Below are positions 8,830 to 18,254 of a stretch of 64,000 nt of DNA, one piece after another (within the stretch, counting starts at the first letter, position 1; each line of letters begins with the position of its first letter). This DNA is from Streptomyces sp. R28 (lineage in GTDB: Bacteria > Actinomycetota > Actinomycetes > Streptomycetales > Streptomycetaceae). Location of the stretch: contig NZ_CP163439.1 in assembly GCF_041052385.1 (NCBI RefSeq), forward strand, positions 2,159,001-2,223,000, given 5' to 3'. A model generated the notes under the pieces. It saw only the letters and a program-made list of their open reading frames with translations, made no database searches and was not told where the DNA came from. The position numbers were made by a program, and so were the translations under genes.

Positions 8830-10412
8830 TTGAGGTCCCCCTCCTCGTCGGCCTCGGGGCGGGCCGGCTGGGTTCGCGGTTTGAGTGTGAGCGGGTCCGG
8901 CTGGTCCTTGAGGCCGTTCCAGAACGCCTCGACCCACGCTCCGGGAGCGGGCTCGTCCACCACCGGCTCGGGCTCGGGCTTGCGCGTCGACCAGATGGTC
9001 GGCCGGCCCTCCCGTTCGGCCTGCTCGATGGCCGCCTGCTCGGCGAGCCGCTTGCTGAGCGGGGTCTTGACCCGGCTGCGGCGCTGGGGCAGCCCGCCCG
9101 CGGTCCACTCGGTGACGACGGGGACGTCGTCCGACATGGAGACCGCGGCGGGGAGCTTCGGGCTGGTGGGGCGCCGCTTCTTGGGGGCGCGTTGGGGCCC
9201 TTCGATCACATCGGGGTCGTCGGCCTTGGGCGCCGACCCGGCGCCGATGCCGTGGGCGAGTCCGGGGGCGGGGTCGGTGGTCATCATCTCGCGCGGCACC
9301 ACGAGGACGGCGCGGACGCCGCCGTACGCGGAGGAGCGCAGCGAGACCTGCATGTTGAAGGCCGTGCAGAGGCGGCCGACGACAGCCAGGCCCAGGCGCG
9401 GAGACTCGCCGAGGTCCTGGAGGTCGGTGCCCTGCTTGGCGCGCTCGAGCATGCCCTCGACCCTGGCGCGGGCCTCTTCGCTGAGGCTGACCCCGGCGTC
9501 CTCGATCTCGATCGCGACGCCGGTCTGCACCTCGGTGGCGGTGACGTGCACCTTGGTCTGCGGCGGCGAGTAGCGGGTGGCGTTGTCGAGGAGTTCGGCC
9601 GCGGCGTGGATGATCGGCTCGACGGAGATGCCGGCGATGTTGACCTTGACGATGGAGTCCAGGCTGATGCGGCGGTACTCCAGGATCCGGGACATGGCGC
9701 CGCGCAGCACGCTGTACAGCGGTACGGGTTCGGGCCACTGACGGCCGGGGCGGCCGCCGCCGAGCACGGAGATGGAGTCGGCGAGGCGGCCGATCAGCAT
9801 GGTGCCGTGGTCGATGCGCAGCAGGTCGTCGAAGACCTCGGGGTTGCGTCCGTGGTCCTCCTCCATCTCCCTGAGTTCCACGGCCTGTTGATGGACGATC
9901 GACTGGACGCGGCGGGCGATGTTGACGAAGGAACGCTGGGCGGAGTCGCGGACGGCTTCCTCGTGATCGACGATGTCGACCATCGTCCTCACGAACTCGA
10001 CCTGTACCGGCGAGAGTTGGGCATAGGACGGGTCGATCTCGGCGAGGTCGCGCATCACCTCATAGGGTGAAGCGCCACAGCGCAGCCGGTGGATCGCGGC
10101 GGGCGTGATCTCCGTGGCGAGGCGGATCATCTCCGCTTCGTGGGCGGCCACACGCCGTTCCAGATACGCGGCGTGACGGGCGTGCTCGGCCCGTGCGTCC
10201 CGCAGGGCGCGGCCGCGGCGCGCCGCTTCGGCCGCGGATACCAGCACCAGCAGCAAGGCCACGGCACCGCATACGCCGACGGCCGTGCGGGCCGGTTCCG
10301 CCACCACGGCGACGGCGGCTCCGGTCGCCGCGGCCATCACTATGGCAGGCAGCAAAAGCACGCGCGCGTACGGGAGTTCACGCCGGCTGGGCGGGGATTG
10401 AACGCTCACCAT
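8826..10412 (-). CDS. rarA: Conservon sensor histidine-kinase-like ATPase (CvnA type)
   Basis: 528 residues from an ATG with AGAGGG upstream. Two N-terminal membrane spans (about 18-38 and 45-62) are followed by a helical linker, 'RIDHGTMLIGRLADSI' (200-215), and a GHKL ATPase domain whose N-box is 'AAELLDNATRYSPP' (N277). The DHp-like region has DHG rather than the HExxN autophosphorylation motif, as in other CvnA proteins. The last 130 residues are disordered, charged and Pro-rich. First gene of the five-gene conservon. By order and neighbours this is the cvn9/rar type, linked in Streptomyces to aerial mycelium and secondary metabolism. Confidence 0.92.
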   Translation of the reverse strand: MVSVQSPPSRRELPYARVLLLPAIVMAAATGAAVAVVAEPARTAVGVCGAVALLLVLVSAAEAARRGRALRDARAEHARHAAYLERRVAAHEAEMIRLATEITPAAIHRLRCGASPYEVMRDLAEIDPSYAQLSPVQVEFVRTMVDIVDHEEAVRDSAQRSFVNIARRVQSIVHQQAVELREMEEDHGRNPEVFDDLLRIDHGTMLIGRLADSISVLGGGRPGRQWPEPVPLYSVLRGAMSRILEYRRISLDSIVKVNIAGISVEPIIHAAAELLDNATRYSPPQTKVHVTATEVQTGVAIEIEDAGVSLSEEARARVEGMLERAKQGTDLQDLGESPRLGLAVVGRLCTAFNMQVSLRSSAYGGVRAVLVVPREMMTTDPAPGLAHGIGAGSAPKADDPDVIEGPQRAPKKRRPTSPKLPAAVSMSDDVPVVTEWTAGGLPQRRSRVKTPLSKRLAEQAAIEQAEREGRPTIWSTRKPEPEPVVDEPAPGAWVEAFWNGLKDQPDPLTLKPRTQPARPEADEEGDLK

Positions 10413-10713
10413 GTGGGCCCTCTGAAATGAATCGGGTGGGTGTAGGGGGAGCCTGCAAGGGGGAATGTCATGGGTATGTCGGAATCTTCTGCATGATTGG
10501 GAACAAGCGCACGATTACACCTCAACTCGGTGCGCTGCGGGCGAGCTTAGTCCGACCGGATCATCGCTGTGTCATATTCAGCAAGCACCTGAAATGGGGC
10601 TCGCGACAGGAGTACGCTCGGCCTCATTTATACGCTCGGATTACATTCGCACACGGTGCGTCACGGTGTACGGATGTGCGAAAGTCACTCACCGTGACGG
10701 GTGAAAGGTCGCC
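10413..10713. promoter_or_regulatory. Leader/promoter region of the conservon operon
   Basis: About 300 bases that are less GC-rich than their surroundings, with several short AT-rich patches between 10470 and 10660. It must hold the promoter for the minus-strand conservon and the 3' end of the TetR transcript. I could not fix -35 and -10 boxes with confidence. A hairpin at its right end is listed separately. Confidence 0.5.
10659..10699 (-). terminator. Possible terminator of the TetR gene
   Basis: Perfect 10-base inverted repeat CGTCACGGTG / CACCGTGACG separated by 21 bases, just past the TetR stop codon (10714). There is no T-run, as is common in Streptomyces. Confidence 0.45.
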
Positions 10714-11349
10714 TCAGACGCCGGCGATCCGCAGGGCCGCGTCGGCCGTGGCCTCGGCGAACACCGACACCGGACGCTCCGGGTCCGAGCGGTGGACGAG
10801 GATGACGCCCTCGATCAGGCCGAAGAGCAGGTCCGTACGCAGCTCCAGCTCGCTCTTGGCGAGTGCGCCGCCCGCAGCCGTGGCGGCGAGCAACTGACGG
10901 TAGGCGTCCTTGAGTTCGGCGCGCACGGCATGGAAGCCGGCGAAGCGTTCGGCGCGCACCTCGGGCAGCAGGTACAGCCCGCCGAGGTTGTGCGGGCCGC
11001 CGCACAGCAGCTCGACATCGGCCCGGCACAGCCCCCACAGCCGGTCCTCGGCCGGGGTCGAGTCGTCGGCGAGCAGCTCACGGGCGTACACGAGCGAGGG
11101 CGTGACCGTGGACTCCAGTAGCTCGGCGAGGAGTTCCTCCTTGCCGGAGACGTAGTGGTACATGGACGCCTGCCGCATGCCCGCGCGCTCGGCGACGGCA
11201 CGGGTGGTGGTGGCGGCGTAGCCCCGGGTGGTGAACAACTCGGCGGCGGCCACGAGGAGTTCGGCACGCGGCTCCAGTCCGCTGTCCGGCCGCTGAGCGG
11301 CCCGCGGCCTGCCGACCCGCCGACTGCCCGGCTCGCCTGACGTACCCAT
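10714..11349 (-). CDS. TetR-family transcriptional regulator of the guanidine/urea operon
   Basis: 211 residues. The N-terminal helix-turn-helix reads 'ELLVAAAELFTTRGYAATTTRAVAERAGMRQASMYHYVSGKEELL', a clear TetR domain, followed by an all-helical ligand domain. I chose the ATG at 11349, with GAGGAT upstream; a longer frame to 11421 has no support. It is transcribed away from the cgd-gca-atzF operon. A perfect palindrome lies between the two start codons, so it most likely represses the operon and itself. The inducer is not known; guanidine, urea or a pathway intermediate is plausible. Confidence 0.9.
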   Translation of the reverse strand: MGTSGEPGSRRVGRPRAAQRPDSGLEPRAELLVAAAELFTTRGYAATTTRAVAERAGMRQASMYHYVSGKEELLAELLESTVTPSLVYARELLADDSTPAEDRLWGLCRADVELLCGGPHNLGGLYLLPEVRAERFAGFHAVRAELKDAYRQLLAATAAGGALAKSELELRTDLLFGLIEGVILVHRSDPERPVSVFAEATADAALRIAGV

Positions 11350-11463
11350 GGGTTCGATCCTCGCACACGGGGGCGCAGGACGATCTCCGCGAGAGCCCCG
11401 TCTTGCACTCGCGGTAACCACCCGGCAACACTCCGGTAATCCTCCCGACCCACCCCGCCCCTA

Positions 11464-11485
11464 ATTTCTGTCGGGCGACAGAAAT
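11464..11485. promoter_or_regulatory. Palindromic operator, probable TetR binding site
   Basis: ATTTCTGTCG-GG-CGACAGAAAT, a perfect 10-base inverted repeat with a two-base spacer. It stands out as AT-containing symmetry in GC-rich DNA. It lies 38 bases before the start of the first operon gene and 115 bases from the divergent TetR start. Position and symmetry fit a TetR operator; binding is inferred. Confidence 0.75.
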
Positions 11486-11522
11486 ACACCAGGAGGCCGA
11501 CCCCGAAGCGGAGGTCCCGCGA

Positions 11523-12347
11523 ATGGCGACAGAGACCACGTACGGAGCCCGTGACCATGCCCGCGCCCAGGAAGGGAGCCGGGCCGAGGCCATGCCCGTC
11601 GTGCCGGCCGAGGACTGGCCGGCACCGCCCGGTGAGGCGGGGCGGCTGGTGTGGGCGGAGACGGTGGCGGGCGGCAACTACACGCACAGGGTGCTCGCCC
11701 GCGGCACGGAGCTGCGGCTGACCGATCTGCGCGGCGATGCCTGCGCGCATCTGCTGCTGTTCGTGGCCGACCGGCCCTGGGAGCGGCTGAACGTCGCCGA
11801 CACGGTGAAGGTCCAGTGGAACGCCTACCTCGGCGAGCGCCGACTCCTGCTCTCCGACCAGGGCCGCGTACTCGCCTCCGTCGTCACCGACACCTCCGGG
11901 CGGCACGACGCGCTGTGCGGCACCTCCACCCTCGTGCGCAACACCGAGCGCTACGGCGACGGCAGCCCGCAGTCCCCCTCCCCCGCCGGCCGCGAACTGT
12001 TCAAGCTGGCCGCCGCGAAGAACGGCCTCGAGCCAAGGGATCTGCCACCGTCCCTGTCCTTCTTCCAGGGCGTGGAGGTACGCGAGGACGGCACCCTCGA
12101 CTTCACCGGCTCGGCCGGGCCGGGCGGCAGCGTGACCCTGCGCGCCGAGCAGGACGTCACCGTGCTGATCGCCAACGTGCCGCATCCGGCCGACCCCCGC
12201 ACCGAGTACGTCAGCACCCCGCTGGAGGTGCTCGCCTGGCGCGCGGCCCCGACCGGCCCCGGCGAGCCCTTGTGGGAGGCCACGCCCGAGGGCCGCCGCG
12301 CCTTCCTCAACACCGCCGAATTCCTTGCCGCGAGGGGGCTCGCATGA
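11523..12347 (+). CDS. cgdA: DUF1989 protein, carboxyguanidine deiminase subunit (urea carboxylase-associated protein 1)
   Basis: 274 residues with a DUF1989 cupin-like domain: 'GNYTHRVLARGTELRLTDLRGDACAHLLLFVADRPWERLN', then 'RHDALCGTS', then 'FFQGVEVREDGTLDF'. These proteins were long called urea carboxylase-associated proteins. Later work showed that the paired DUF1989 subunits form a carboxyguanidine deiminase, converting carboxyguanidine to allophanate with release of ammonia. First gene of the operon, after a palindromic operator. Its stop overlaps the next ATG (ATGA). The symbol rests on operon context and pairing with the second DUF1989 gene. Confidence 0.82.
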   Translation: MATETTYGARDHARAQEGSRAEAMPVVPAEDWPAPPGEAGRLVWAETVAGGNYTHRVLARGTELRLTDLRGDACAHLLLFVADRPWERLNVADTVKVQWNAYLGERRLLLSDQGRVLASVVTDTSGRHDALCGTSTLVRNTERYGDGSPQSPSPAGRELFKLAAAKNGLEPRDLPPSLSFFQGVEVREDGTLDFTGSAGPGGSVTLRAEQDVTVLIANVPHPADPRTEYVSTPLEVLAWRAAPTGPGEPLWEATPEGRRAFLNTAEFLAARGLA

Positions 12348-12979
12348 CCACGAACACGACCACGACCGTCGTTGCGGCCCGCGCCCCCTGGTCGTCCGTC
12401 GTCCGCGAGGGCGAGACGCTCACCATCACCGACCTGCACGGCAACCAGGCCGTCGACTTCCTCGTGTACGACGCCCACGACACGTCCGTCCGCTACAGCG
12501 CGCCCGACACGATCCAGGCGCAGGGCGGCATCTTCCTCACGACGGGCAGCGTGCTCATGTCCAACGAGCACACCCCGCTGATGACCGTCGTCGCCGACGA
12601 GGTCGGCCGGCACGACACCGTCGGCGGCGCCTGCTCCAAGGAGTCGAACACCCTGCGGTACGGCCACCACACGTGGTCGCAGCACGCGTGCGTGGACAAC
12701 TTCCTCGCCGAGGGCGCCAAGTACGGCCTCGGCAAGCGCGACCTCGTCTCCAACGTCAACTGGTACATGAACGTGCCGGTCGAGAAGGACGGCACCCTCG
12801 GCATCGTCGACGGCATCTCGGCACCGGGTCTGTCCCTGACCCTGCGCGCCGAGCGCGACGTCCTCGTCCTCGTCTCCAACTGCCCCCAGATCAACAACCC
12901 CTGCAACGGCTTCGACCCGACGGCAGTGGAGATGACGATCACCGGGGCGGGCCACGGAGCCGGGGCGGGCGGCGCATGA
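12344..12979 (+). CDS. cgdB: DUF1989 protein, carboxyguanidine deiminase subunit (urea carboxylase-associated protein 2)
   Basis: 211 residues, second DUF1989 domain: 'EGETLTITDLHGNQAVDFLVYDA', 'GRHDTVGGACSKESNTLRYG', and the C-terminal Cys pair in 'VSNCPQINNPCNGFDP'. The conserved His/Cys residues may bind metal. It is more compact than its partner and has the motif set usual for the second subunit. It overlaps both neighbours by four bases, so the two deiminase subunits and the carboxylase are translationally coupled in equal amounts. Confidence 0.82.
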   Translation: MTTNTTTTVVAARAPWSSVVREGETLTITDLHGNQAVDFLVYDAHDTSVRYSAPDTIQAQGGIFLTTGSVLMSNEHTPLMTVVADEVGRHDTVGGACSKESNTLRYGHHTWSQHACVDNFLAEGAKYGLGKRDLVSNVNWYMNVPVEKDGTLGIVDGISAPGLSLTLRAERDVLVLVSNCPQINNPCNGFDPTAVEMTITGAGHGAGAGGA

Positions 12980-15900
12980 GCTTCGACACGCTGCTCGTCG
13001 CCAACCGGGGCGAGATCGCCGTCCGCATCATCCGTACGGCCCGCGAACTGGGCCTGCGCACGGTGGCCGTGTACTCCGACGCGGACCGCTCGGCACCCCA
13101 CGTCCGGCTCGCCGACACGGCCGTACGGCTCGGCCCGGCGCCCGCCAAGGAGTCGTACCTCGACGCCGACCTGGTCCTCAAGGCCGCCAAGGACAGCGGG
13201 GCCGGGGCGATCCACCCCGGCTACGGCTTCCTGTCCGAGGACGCGGCGTTCGCGCGGCGCTGCGAGGAGGCCGGGATCGTGTTCGTGGGACCGACGCCCG
13301 AGCAGTTGGAGCTGTTCGGGGCCAAGCACACGGCGCGGGCGGCGGCCGAGGCGGCGGGCGTACCGCTGGCGCCGGGGACCGGGCTACTGGGGTCAGTCAC
13401 CGAGGCACTCGAAGAGGCCCAGGCCATCGGCTATCCCGTCATGCTCAAAGCGACCGGCGGCGGGGGCGGAATCGGCATGTCGGCATGTCGCCGCGCCGAT
13501 GAACTGACCGAGGCCTGGGAGCGGGTGCAGCGGGTCGCCGCCGCCTCCTTCTCCTCCGCCGGCGTCTTCCTGGAACGGCTCGTCGAGCAGGCCCGCCATG
13601 TCGAAGTGCAGGTCTTCGGCGACGGCGACGGCAGGGTGGTCACCTTCGGCGACCGGGACTGCACGCTGCAACGGCGCCATCAGAAGGTGGTGGAGGAGGC
13701 CCCGGCACCAGGTCTCCCCGCTCACATACGCGAGCAACTGACCTCATCCGCCCGCGACTTGTGTGCCTTGGTCGGCTACCGCTCGGCCGGAACCGTGGAG
13801 TTCGTGTACGACGCCGCCCGTGAGGAGGCCTACTTCCTGGAGGTCAACACCCGCCTCCAGGTGGAGCACCCGGTCACCGAGGAGATCTACGGCGTCGACC
13901 TGGTCGCCTGGATGCTGCGCCTTGCGCGCGGCGAGCGCGAAGTCGTCCACGCCCCGGGCCCGCCGCGCGGCCACGCCGTCGAGGCCCGCCTCTACGCGGA
14001 GGACCCGTCACGCGAACACCGGCCCAGCGCAGGCCTGTTGACGCGAGTGGAGTTCCCGCACGGCGTGCGGGTGGACGGCTGGGTCGAGACGGGCACCGAG
14101 GTGACGACGGCGTACGACCCGATGCTGGCGAAGATCGTCGCGTACGGCCCCGACCGCGCACACGCGCTTCAGCGGCTGGACGAGGCGCTGGCCCGCACCC
14201 GCGTCGACGGCATCGAGACGAACCTCGGCCTGGTGCGGGCGGCGCTGGCGAACCAGGACTTCCTGGCCGCCGCCCACTCGACGGCGACCCTCGCGACCGT
14301 GCCCGACCCCACCCCCCGCATCGAGGTCCTCGCCGGCGGCACCCTCACCACGGTGCAGGACTGGCCGGGCCGCACCGGCCACTGGCAGGTCGGCGTGCCG
14401 CCGTGCGGCCCGATGGACGACCTGTCCTTCCGGCTCGGCAACCGCGCCTTGGGCAACCACGAGGGCGCGCCAGGTCTCGAATGCACGCTCCAGGGACCGA
14501 CGTTGCGGTTCACACACCCCACCACCGTGTGCGTGACGGGCGCCCCGGCCCCGGTCACGGTCGACGGTACGGCGGTGGCGCAGTGGGAGCCGTTGACGGT
14601 GCCGGCGGGTGCCGTACTGGAGGTCGGAGCGCCGGCCGAGCACGGACTGCGGACGTACGTCCTGGTCGCGGCCGGTCTCGACGTCCCCGCCTTCCTGGGC
14701 AGCGCGAGCACCTTCACGCTCGGCAGGTTCGGCGGGCACGGCGGACGCGCGCTGCGCACGGGCGACGTCCTGCACGGCGGCACGGTCACCGAGGGGACAC
14801 CGGTCCCCTTGCCCGCCCGCCCCTCCTTCGGTGCCGTATGGCACATAAAGGCAGTCGAAGGACCGCACGCCGCACCGGAGTTCTTCACCGAGGACGACAT
14901 CCATGACTTCTACGCCGCCGACTGGAAGGTCCACTTCAACTCAGCGCGGACCGGCATACGGCTCATGGGTCCCCGGCCGCGCTGGGCGCGCGCCGACGGC
15001 GGAGAGGCGGGCCTGCACCCGTCCAACATCCACGACACGCCGTACTCCGTCGGCGCCGTCGACTACACCGGCGACATGCCGGTGCTGCTCGGCCCGGACG
15101 GCCCGTCGCTGGGCGGGTTCGTGTGCCCGGCGACGGTGATCAGCCGCGAGCGCTGGAAGCTGGGGCAGCTGCGGCCGGGCGACACCGTGCGGTTCATGCC
15201 CGTGCGGGCCGACGGCTCCGCGCGCCCGGCGATCGTCGACGGCGGGGTGCTGGCGCGGGACGGCGACGTGACGTACCGCCGCAGCGGTGACGACCATCTG
15301 CTGGTCGAGTTCGGGCCCATGCAACTGGACCTGGCCCTGCGCATGCGCGTCCACGCGCTGATGGAGGCGGTGGCCGAGGCGGGCCGGGACGGGATCACCG
15401 ATCTGACCCCGGGCATCCGCTCCCTCCAGATCCAGACGGACCCGACCCGTCTGCCGCAGCACGAACTCCTCGCCGAGGTGCGGGAGATGGTCGCCGTCCT
15501 GCCGCCCACCGACGAGCTCGTCGTCCCGTCCCGCACCGTCCACCTCCCCCTCTCCTGGGACGACCCGGCCACCCGCGAGGCCATCGCCCGCTACATGGCG
15601 GGCGTACGCGACGACGCGCCCTGGTGCCCCTGGAACATCGAGTTCATCCGCCGCGTCAACGGCCTGGAGTCGGTCGAGGACGTCTACCGCACGGTCTTCG
15701 ACGCGGAGTACCTGGTCCTGGGGCTGGGCGATGTGTACCTGGGCGCCCCGGTCGCGACCCCGCTGGATCCCCGGCACCGCCTGGTGACCACCAAGTACAA
15801 CCCGGCGCGCACCTGGACGGCGGAGAACTCGGTCGGCATCGGCGGGGCCTACCTGTGCATCTACGGCATGGAGGGGCCCGGCGGCTACCAGTTCGTGGGC

Positions 15901-16509
15901 CGTACGACCCAGGTGTGGTCGGGGTGGCAGCAGCGCGGGGCGTTCGAGCCGGGGTCGCCCTGGCTGCTGCGGTTCTTCGACCGGATCAGGTGGTATCCGG
16001 TGGGCGCCGAGGAACTGCTGGAGCTGCGGGCGGACATCACGTCCGGGCGGTTCGTGCCGCGCATCGAGGAGGGCACCTTCTCGCTCGCCGGGTACCGGGC
16101 CTTCCTGGCCGAGAACGCCGAGCCGATCGCGCGGTTCCGGGCGCGGCAGCAGGCCGCGTTCGCGGCGGAGCGGGACGCGTGGGAGGCGGCCGGCGAGTTC
16201 GCGCGGGCGGAGCAGGCGCCGGCGCCGGCCGCACCGGCGGTCGAGGTGACCGTCCCGGCCGGCGGGCGGCTGGTGGAGGCGGAGTTCGCCGCGTCCGTGT
16301 GGCAGGTGAACGTCCAGCCGGGTGACGAGGTGAGCGCCGGTCAGCCGCTGCTCGCCCTGGAGGCGATGAAGATGGAGTCCAGGGTGCACGCGCCGACCGA
16401 CGGCGTGGTCGCACAGATCCTGGCCAGGCCCGGTGACCAGGTCGAGGCGGGGACCCCCTTGGTGGTCCTCGCGCCGGCCACCGACTCGACGGCCGGATCC
16501 GTGAGTTGA
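12976..16509 (+). CDS. gca: Biotin-dependent guanidine/urea carboxylase
   Basis: 1177 residues starting at an ATG that overlaps the preceding stop. Domains in order: biotin carboxylase with ATP-grasp (1 to about 440; 'LLVANRGEIAVRIIRTARELG', Gly-rich 'KATGGGGGIGMS', 'EVNTRLQVEHPVTE'); KipA/AHS2 (about 450-760); KipI/AHS1 (about 765-1000); and a C-terminal biotinyl domain with EAMKMES (biotin on Lys1132). This is the urea carboxylase architecture. In operons with two DUF1989 genes the enzyme is known to carboxylate guanidine, using ATP and bicarbonate. Urea as substrate cannot be excluded from sequence alone. The product passes to the deiminase and allophanate hydrolase. Confidence 0.9.
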   Translation: MSFDTLLVANRGEIAVRIIRTARELGLRTVAVYSDADRSAPHVRLADTAVRLGPAPAKESYLDADLVLKAAKDSGAGAIHPGYGFLSEDAAFARRCEEAGIVFVGPTPEQLELFGAKHTARAAAEAAGVPLAPGTGLLGSVTEALEEAQAIGYPVMLKATGGGGGIGMSACRRADELTEAWERVQRVAAASFSSAGVFLERLVEQARHVEVQVFGDGDGRVVTFGDRDCTLQRRHQKVVEEAPAPGLPAHIREQLTSSARDLCALVGYRSAGTVEFVYDAAREEAYFLEVNTRLQVEHPVTEEIYGVDLVAWMLRLARGEREVVHAPGPPRGHAVEARLYAEDPSREHRPSAGLLTRVEFPHGVRVDGWVETGTEVTTAYDPMLAKIVAYGPDRAHALQRLDEALARTRVDGIETNLGLVRAALANQDFLAAAHSTATLATVPDPTPRIEVLAGGTLTTVQDWPGRTGHWQVGVPPCGPMDDLSFRLGNRALGNHEGAPGLECTLQGPTLRFTHPTTVCVTGAPAPVTVDGTAVAQWEPLTVPAGAVLEVGAPAEHGLRTYVLVAAGLDVPAFLGSASTFTLGRFGGHGGRALRTGDVLHGGTVTEGTPVPLPARPSFGAVWHIKAVEGPHAAPEFFTEDDIHDFYAADWKVHFNSARTGIRLMGPRPRWARADGGEAGLHPSNIHDTPYSVGAVDYTGDMPVLLGPDGPSLGGFVCPATVISRERWKLGQLRPGDTVRFMPVRADGSARPAIVDGGVLARDGDVTYRRSGDDHLLVEFGPMQLDLALRMRVHALMEAVAEAGRDGITDLTPGIRSLQIQTDPTRLPQHELLAEVREMVAVLPPTDELVVPSRTVHLPLSWDDPATREAIARYMAGVRDDAPWCPWNIEFIRRVNGLESVEDVYRTVFDAEYLVLGLGDVYLGAPVATPLDPRHRLVTTKYNPARTWTAENSVGIGGAYLCIYGMEGPGGYQFVGRTTQVWSGWQQRGAFEPGSPWLLRFFDRIRWYPVGAEELLELRADITSGRFVPRIEEGTFSLAGYRAFLAENAEPIARFRARQQAAFAAERDAWEAAGEFARAEQAPAPAAPAVEVTVPAGGRLVEAEFAASVWQVNVQPGDEVSAGQPLLALEAMKMESRVHAPTDGVVAQILARPGDQVEAGTPLVVLAPATDSTAGSVS

Positions 16510-16534
16510 TGAGTCGACAGTCAAGGAGCACCGC

Positions 16535-18196
16535 ATGTCCACCGCCCTCGCCCGCGTCCGCGCCGCCTACGCCCGCATCGAGGCCGTGGACCGCCCCGAG
16601 ATCTGGATCGACCTGCGCCCGCGGGAGGAGGTCGAGGCGGAGGCCCGGCTGATCGACGAGCGCGTGACCGGCGGGGAGCGACTCCCCCTGGCGGGGCTGC
16701 TGTTCGCGGCGAAGGGCAACATCGACGTCGCGGGCCTGCCGACGACCGCGGGCTGCCCGTCATACGCCTACTTCCCCGAAGCCGACGCCCCGGTCGTCGC
16801 CCGCCTGCGCGCGGCCGGTGCGATCGTGCTCGGCACCACGAACCTGGACCAGTTCGCCACGGGCCTGGTCGGCACCCGCTCCCCGTACGGCGCGGTCCGT
16901 AACGCCCATGATCCGGGCAGGGTCAGCGGCGGCTCCAGCGCCGGTTCGGCCGTCGCGGTGGCGCTCGGCGTCGTCGACTTCGCGCTCGGCACGGACACGG
17001 CCGGCTCGGGCCGGGTTCCGGCCGCCTTCAACGGCATCGTCGGCCTCAAGCCCACCCGGGGTCTCGTCCCGGCGGAGGGCGTCGTCCCGGCCTGCGCGTC
17101 CATCGACTGTGTGACGGTGTTCGCGCGGACGCTGCCGGAGGCCGAGCAGGCACTGTCGTTCATGGCGTCCCCGCCCGGCCGAGCCCTGCCCCCGCTCCCC
17201 CAGCGCACGCCGGGGCCATGGCGCGTCGCGGTCCCGCCGACGGACCGGCTCGGCGAGCTGGACGAAGGCTGGGCAGAGGCCTACGAGGCAGCCGTACGGC
17301 AGCTCACCGCTGCGGGCGCCGAGATCCGCACCCTCGACCTCACCCCGTTCACCGAGGCCGCCGCCATGCTCTACGAGGGTGCGTTCGTCGCCGAGCGCTA
17401 CACGGCCGTGGGGAACTTTGTCGACAAGGCGATGGCGGCGGGCGACGACACCCTCGACCCCACCGTCGCCGGCATCATCACCCGCGCCCGGGACCTGCCG
17501 GCCCACCAGCTCTTCGCGGACCAGGACCGGCTGGCCGCCCTGCGCGCACGGGCCGAGGCCGAACTCGCCGACGCGGACGCCGTGTTGCTCCCCACCACGC
17601 CCGGCCACCCCACCCTCGCCGAGGTGGCCGCCGACCCGCTGGGGGCCAACGCCCGCCTGGGCCGCTTCACCAACTCCACGAACCTCTTCGACCTGGCGGC
17701 GGTCGCCGTCCCGGCCGGTGAGGTGAACGGCCTGCCCTTCGGCGTGATGCTGATCGGCCCGGCGTTCACGGACGAACGGCTCGCGAGGATCACGGGGCTG
17801 CTCCGCCCGGAGGTCCCTCTCGCCGTGGTCGGCGCGCATCTCTCGGACCAGCCCCTCAACCCGCAACTCCGGTCCCTGGGCGCCCGATTCGACCGTACGA
17901 CCGCCACCGCGCCCGTGTACCGCCTGCACGCCCTGTCCACGACCCCGGCCAAGCCGGGCCTGGTCCACGTCGGCGAGGGAGGTGCGGCGATCGAGGCCGA
18001 GGTGTGGCGGCTCCCGGCCGAGGGGCTCGGCCGGCTCCTCGCTCAGCTGCCCCGCCCGATGGCCCTGGGGCGCGTGGAACTGGCGGACGGCAGCCACGTC
18101 CCGGGTTTCCTGTGCGAGCCTGGGGCCCTCACGGACGCCGAGGACATCACGTCGTACGGGGGCTGGCGGGCGTACCTCGCGCGGGGCCGCTCCTGA
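16535..18196 (+). CDS. atzF: Allophanate hydrolase
   Basis: 553 residues. Amidase-signature domain with catalytic Lys60 ('FAAKGNIDVAG'), the cis-Ser in 'GGSSAGSAVAV' (about 134) and nucleophile Ser158 ('DTAGSGRVPAAF'). The C-terminal 130 residues form the gamma-glutamyl-cyclotransferase-like domain of AtzF enzymes, ending in 'DITSYGGWRAYLARG'. It hydrolyses allophanate to ammonia and CO2 as the last step of guanidine or urea breakdown. It begins 25 bases after the carboxylase stop with an AAGGAG ribosome binding site, and is the last gene of the operon. Confidence 0.92.
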   Translation: MSTALARVRAAYARIEAVDRPEIWIDLRPREEVEAEARLIDERVTGGERLPLAGLLFAAKGNIDVAGLPTTAGCPSYAYFPEADAPVVARLRAAGAIVLGTTNLDQFATGLVGTRSPYGAVRNAHDPGRVSGGSSAGSAVAVALGVVDFALGTDTAGSGRVPAAFNGIVGLKPTRGLVPAEGVVPACASIDCVTVFARTLPEAEQALSFMASPPGRALPPLPQRTPGPWRVAVPPTDRLGELDEGWAEAYEAAVRQLTAAGAEIRTLDLTPFTEAAAMLYEGAFVAERYTAVGNFVDKAMAAGDDTLDPTVAGIITRARDLPAHQLFADQDRLAALRARAEAELADADAVLLPTTPGHPTLAEVAADPLGANARLGRFTNSTNLFDLAAVAVPAGEVNGLPFGVMLIGPAFTDERLARITGLLRPEVPLAVVGAHLSDQPLNPQLRSLGARFDRTTATAPVYRLHALSTTPAKPGLVHVGEGGAAIEAEVWRLPAEGLGRLLAQLPRPMALGRVELADGSHVPGFLCEPGALTDAEDITSYGGWRAYLARGRS

Positions 18197-18254
18197 CAGC
18201 GGTTCAGCGGACAGGGGGCCGAGGAATCGGGGGAAGGCACCGAGAAACAGCGAA

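Noticed and set aside
8422..9738. 438-codon minus-strand frame extending the roadblock gene upstream
   Set aside because: Everything before the GTG at 8829 is the out-of-frame shadow of the sensor ATPase gene; the GTGA overlap fixes the true start.
11350..11522. Guanidine riboswitch upstream of the cgd/gca operon
   Set aside because: I looked for the conserved riboswitch core in the 170-base leader and found only the palindromic operator; a covariance search would settle it.
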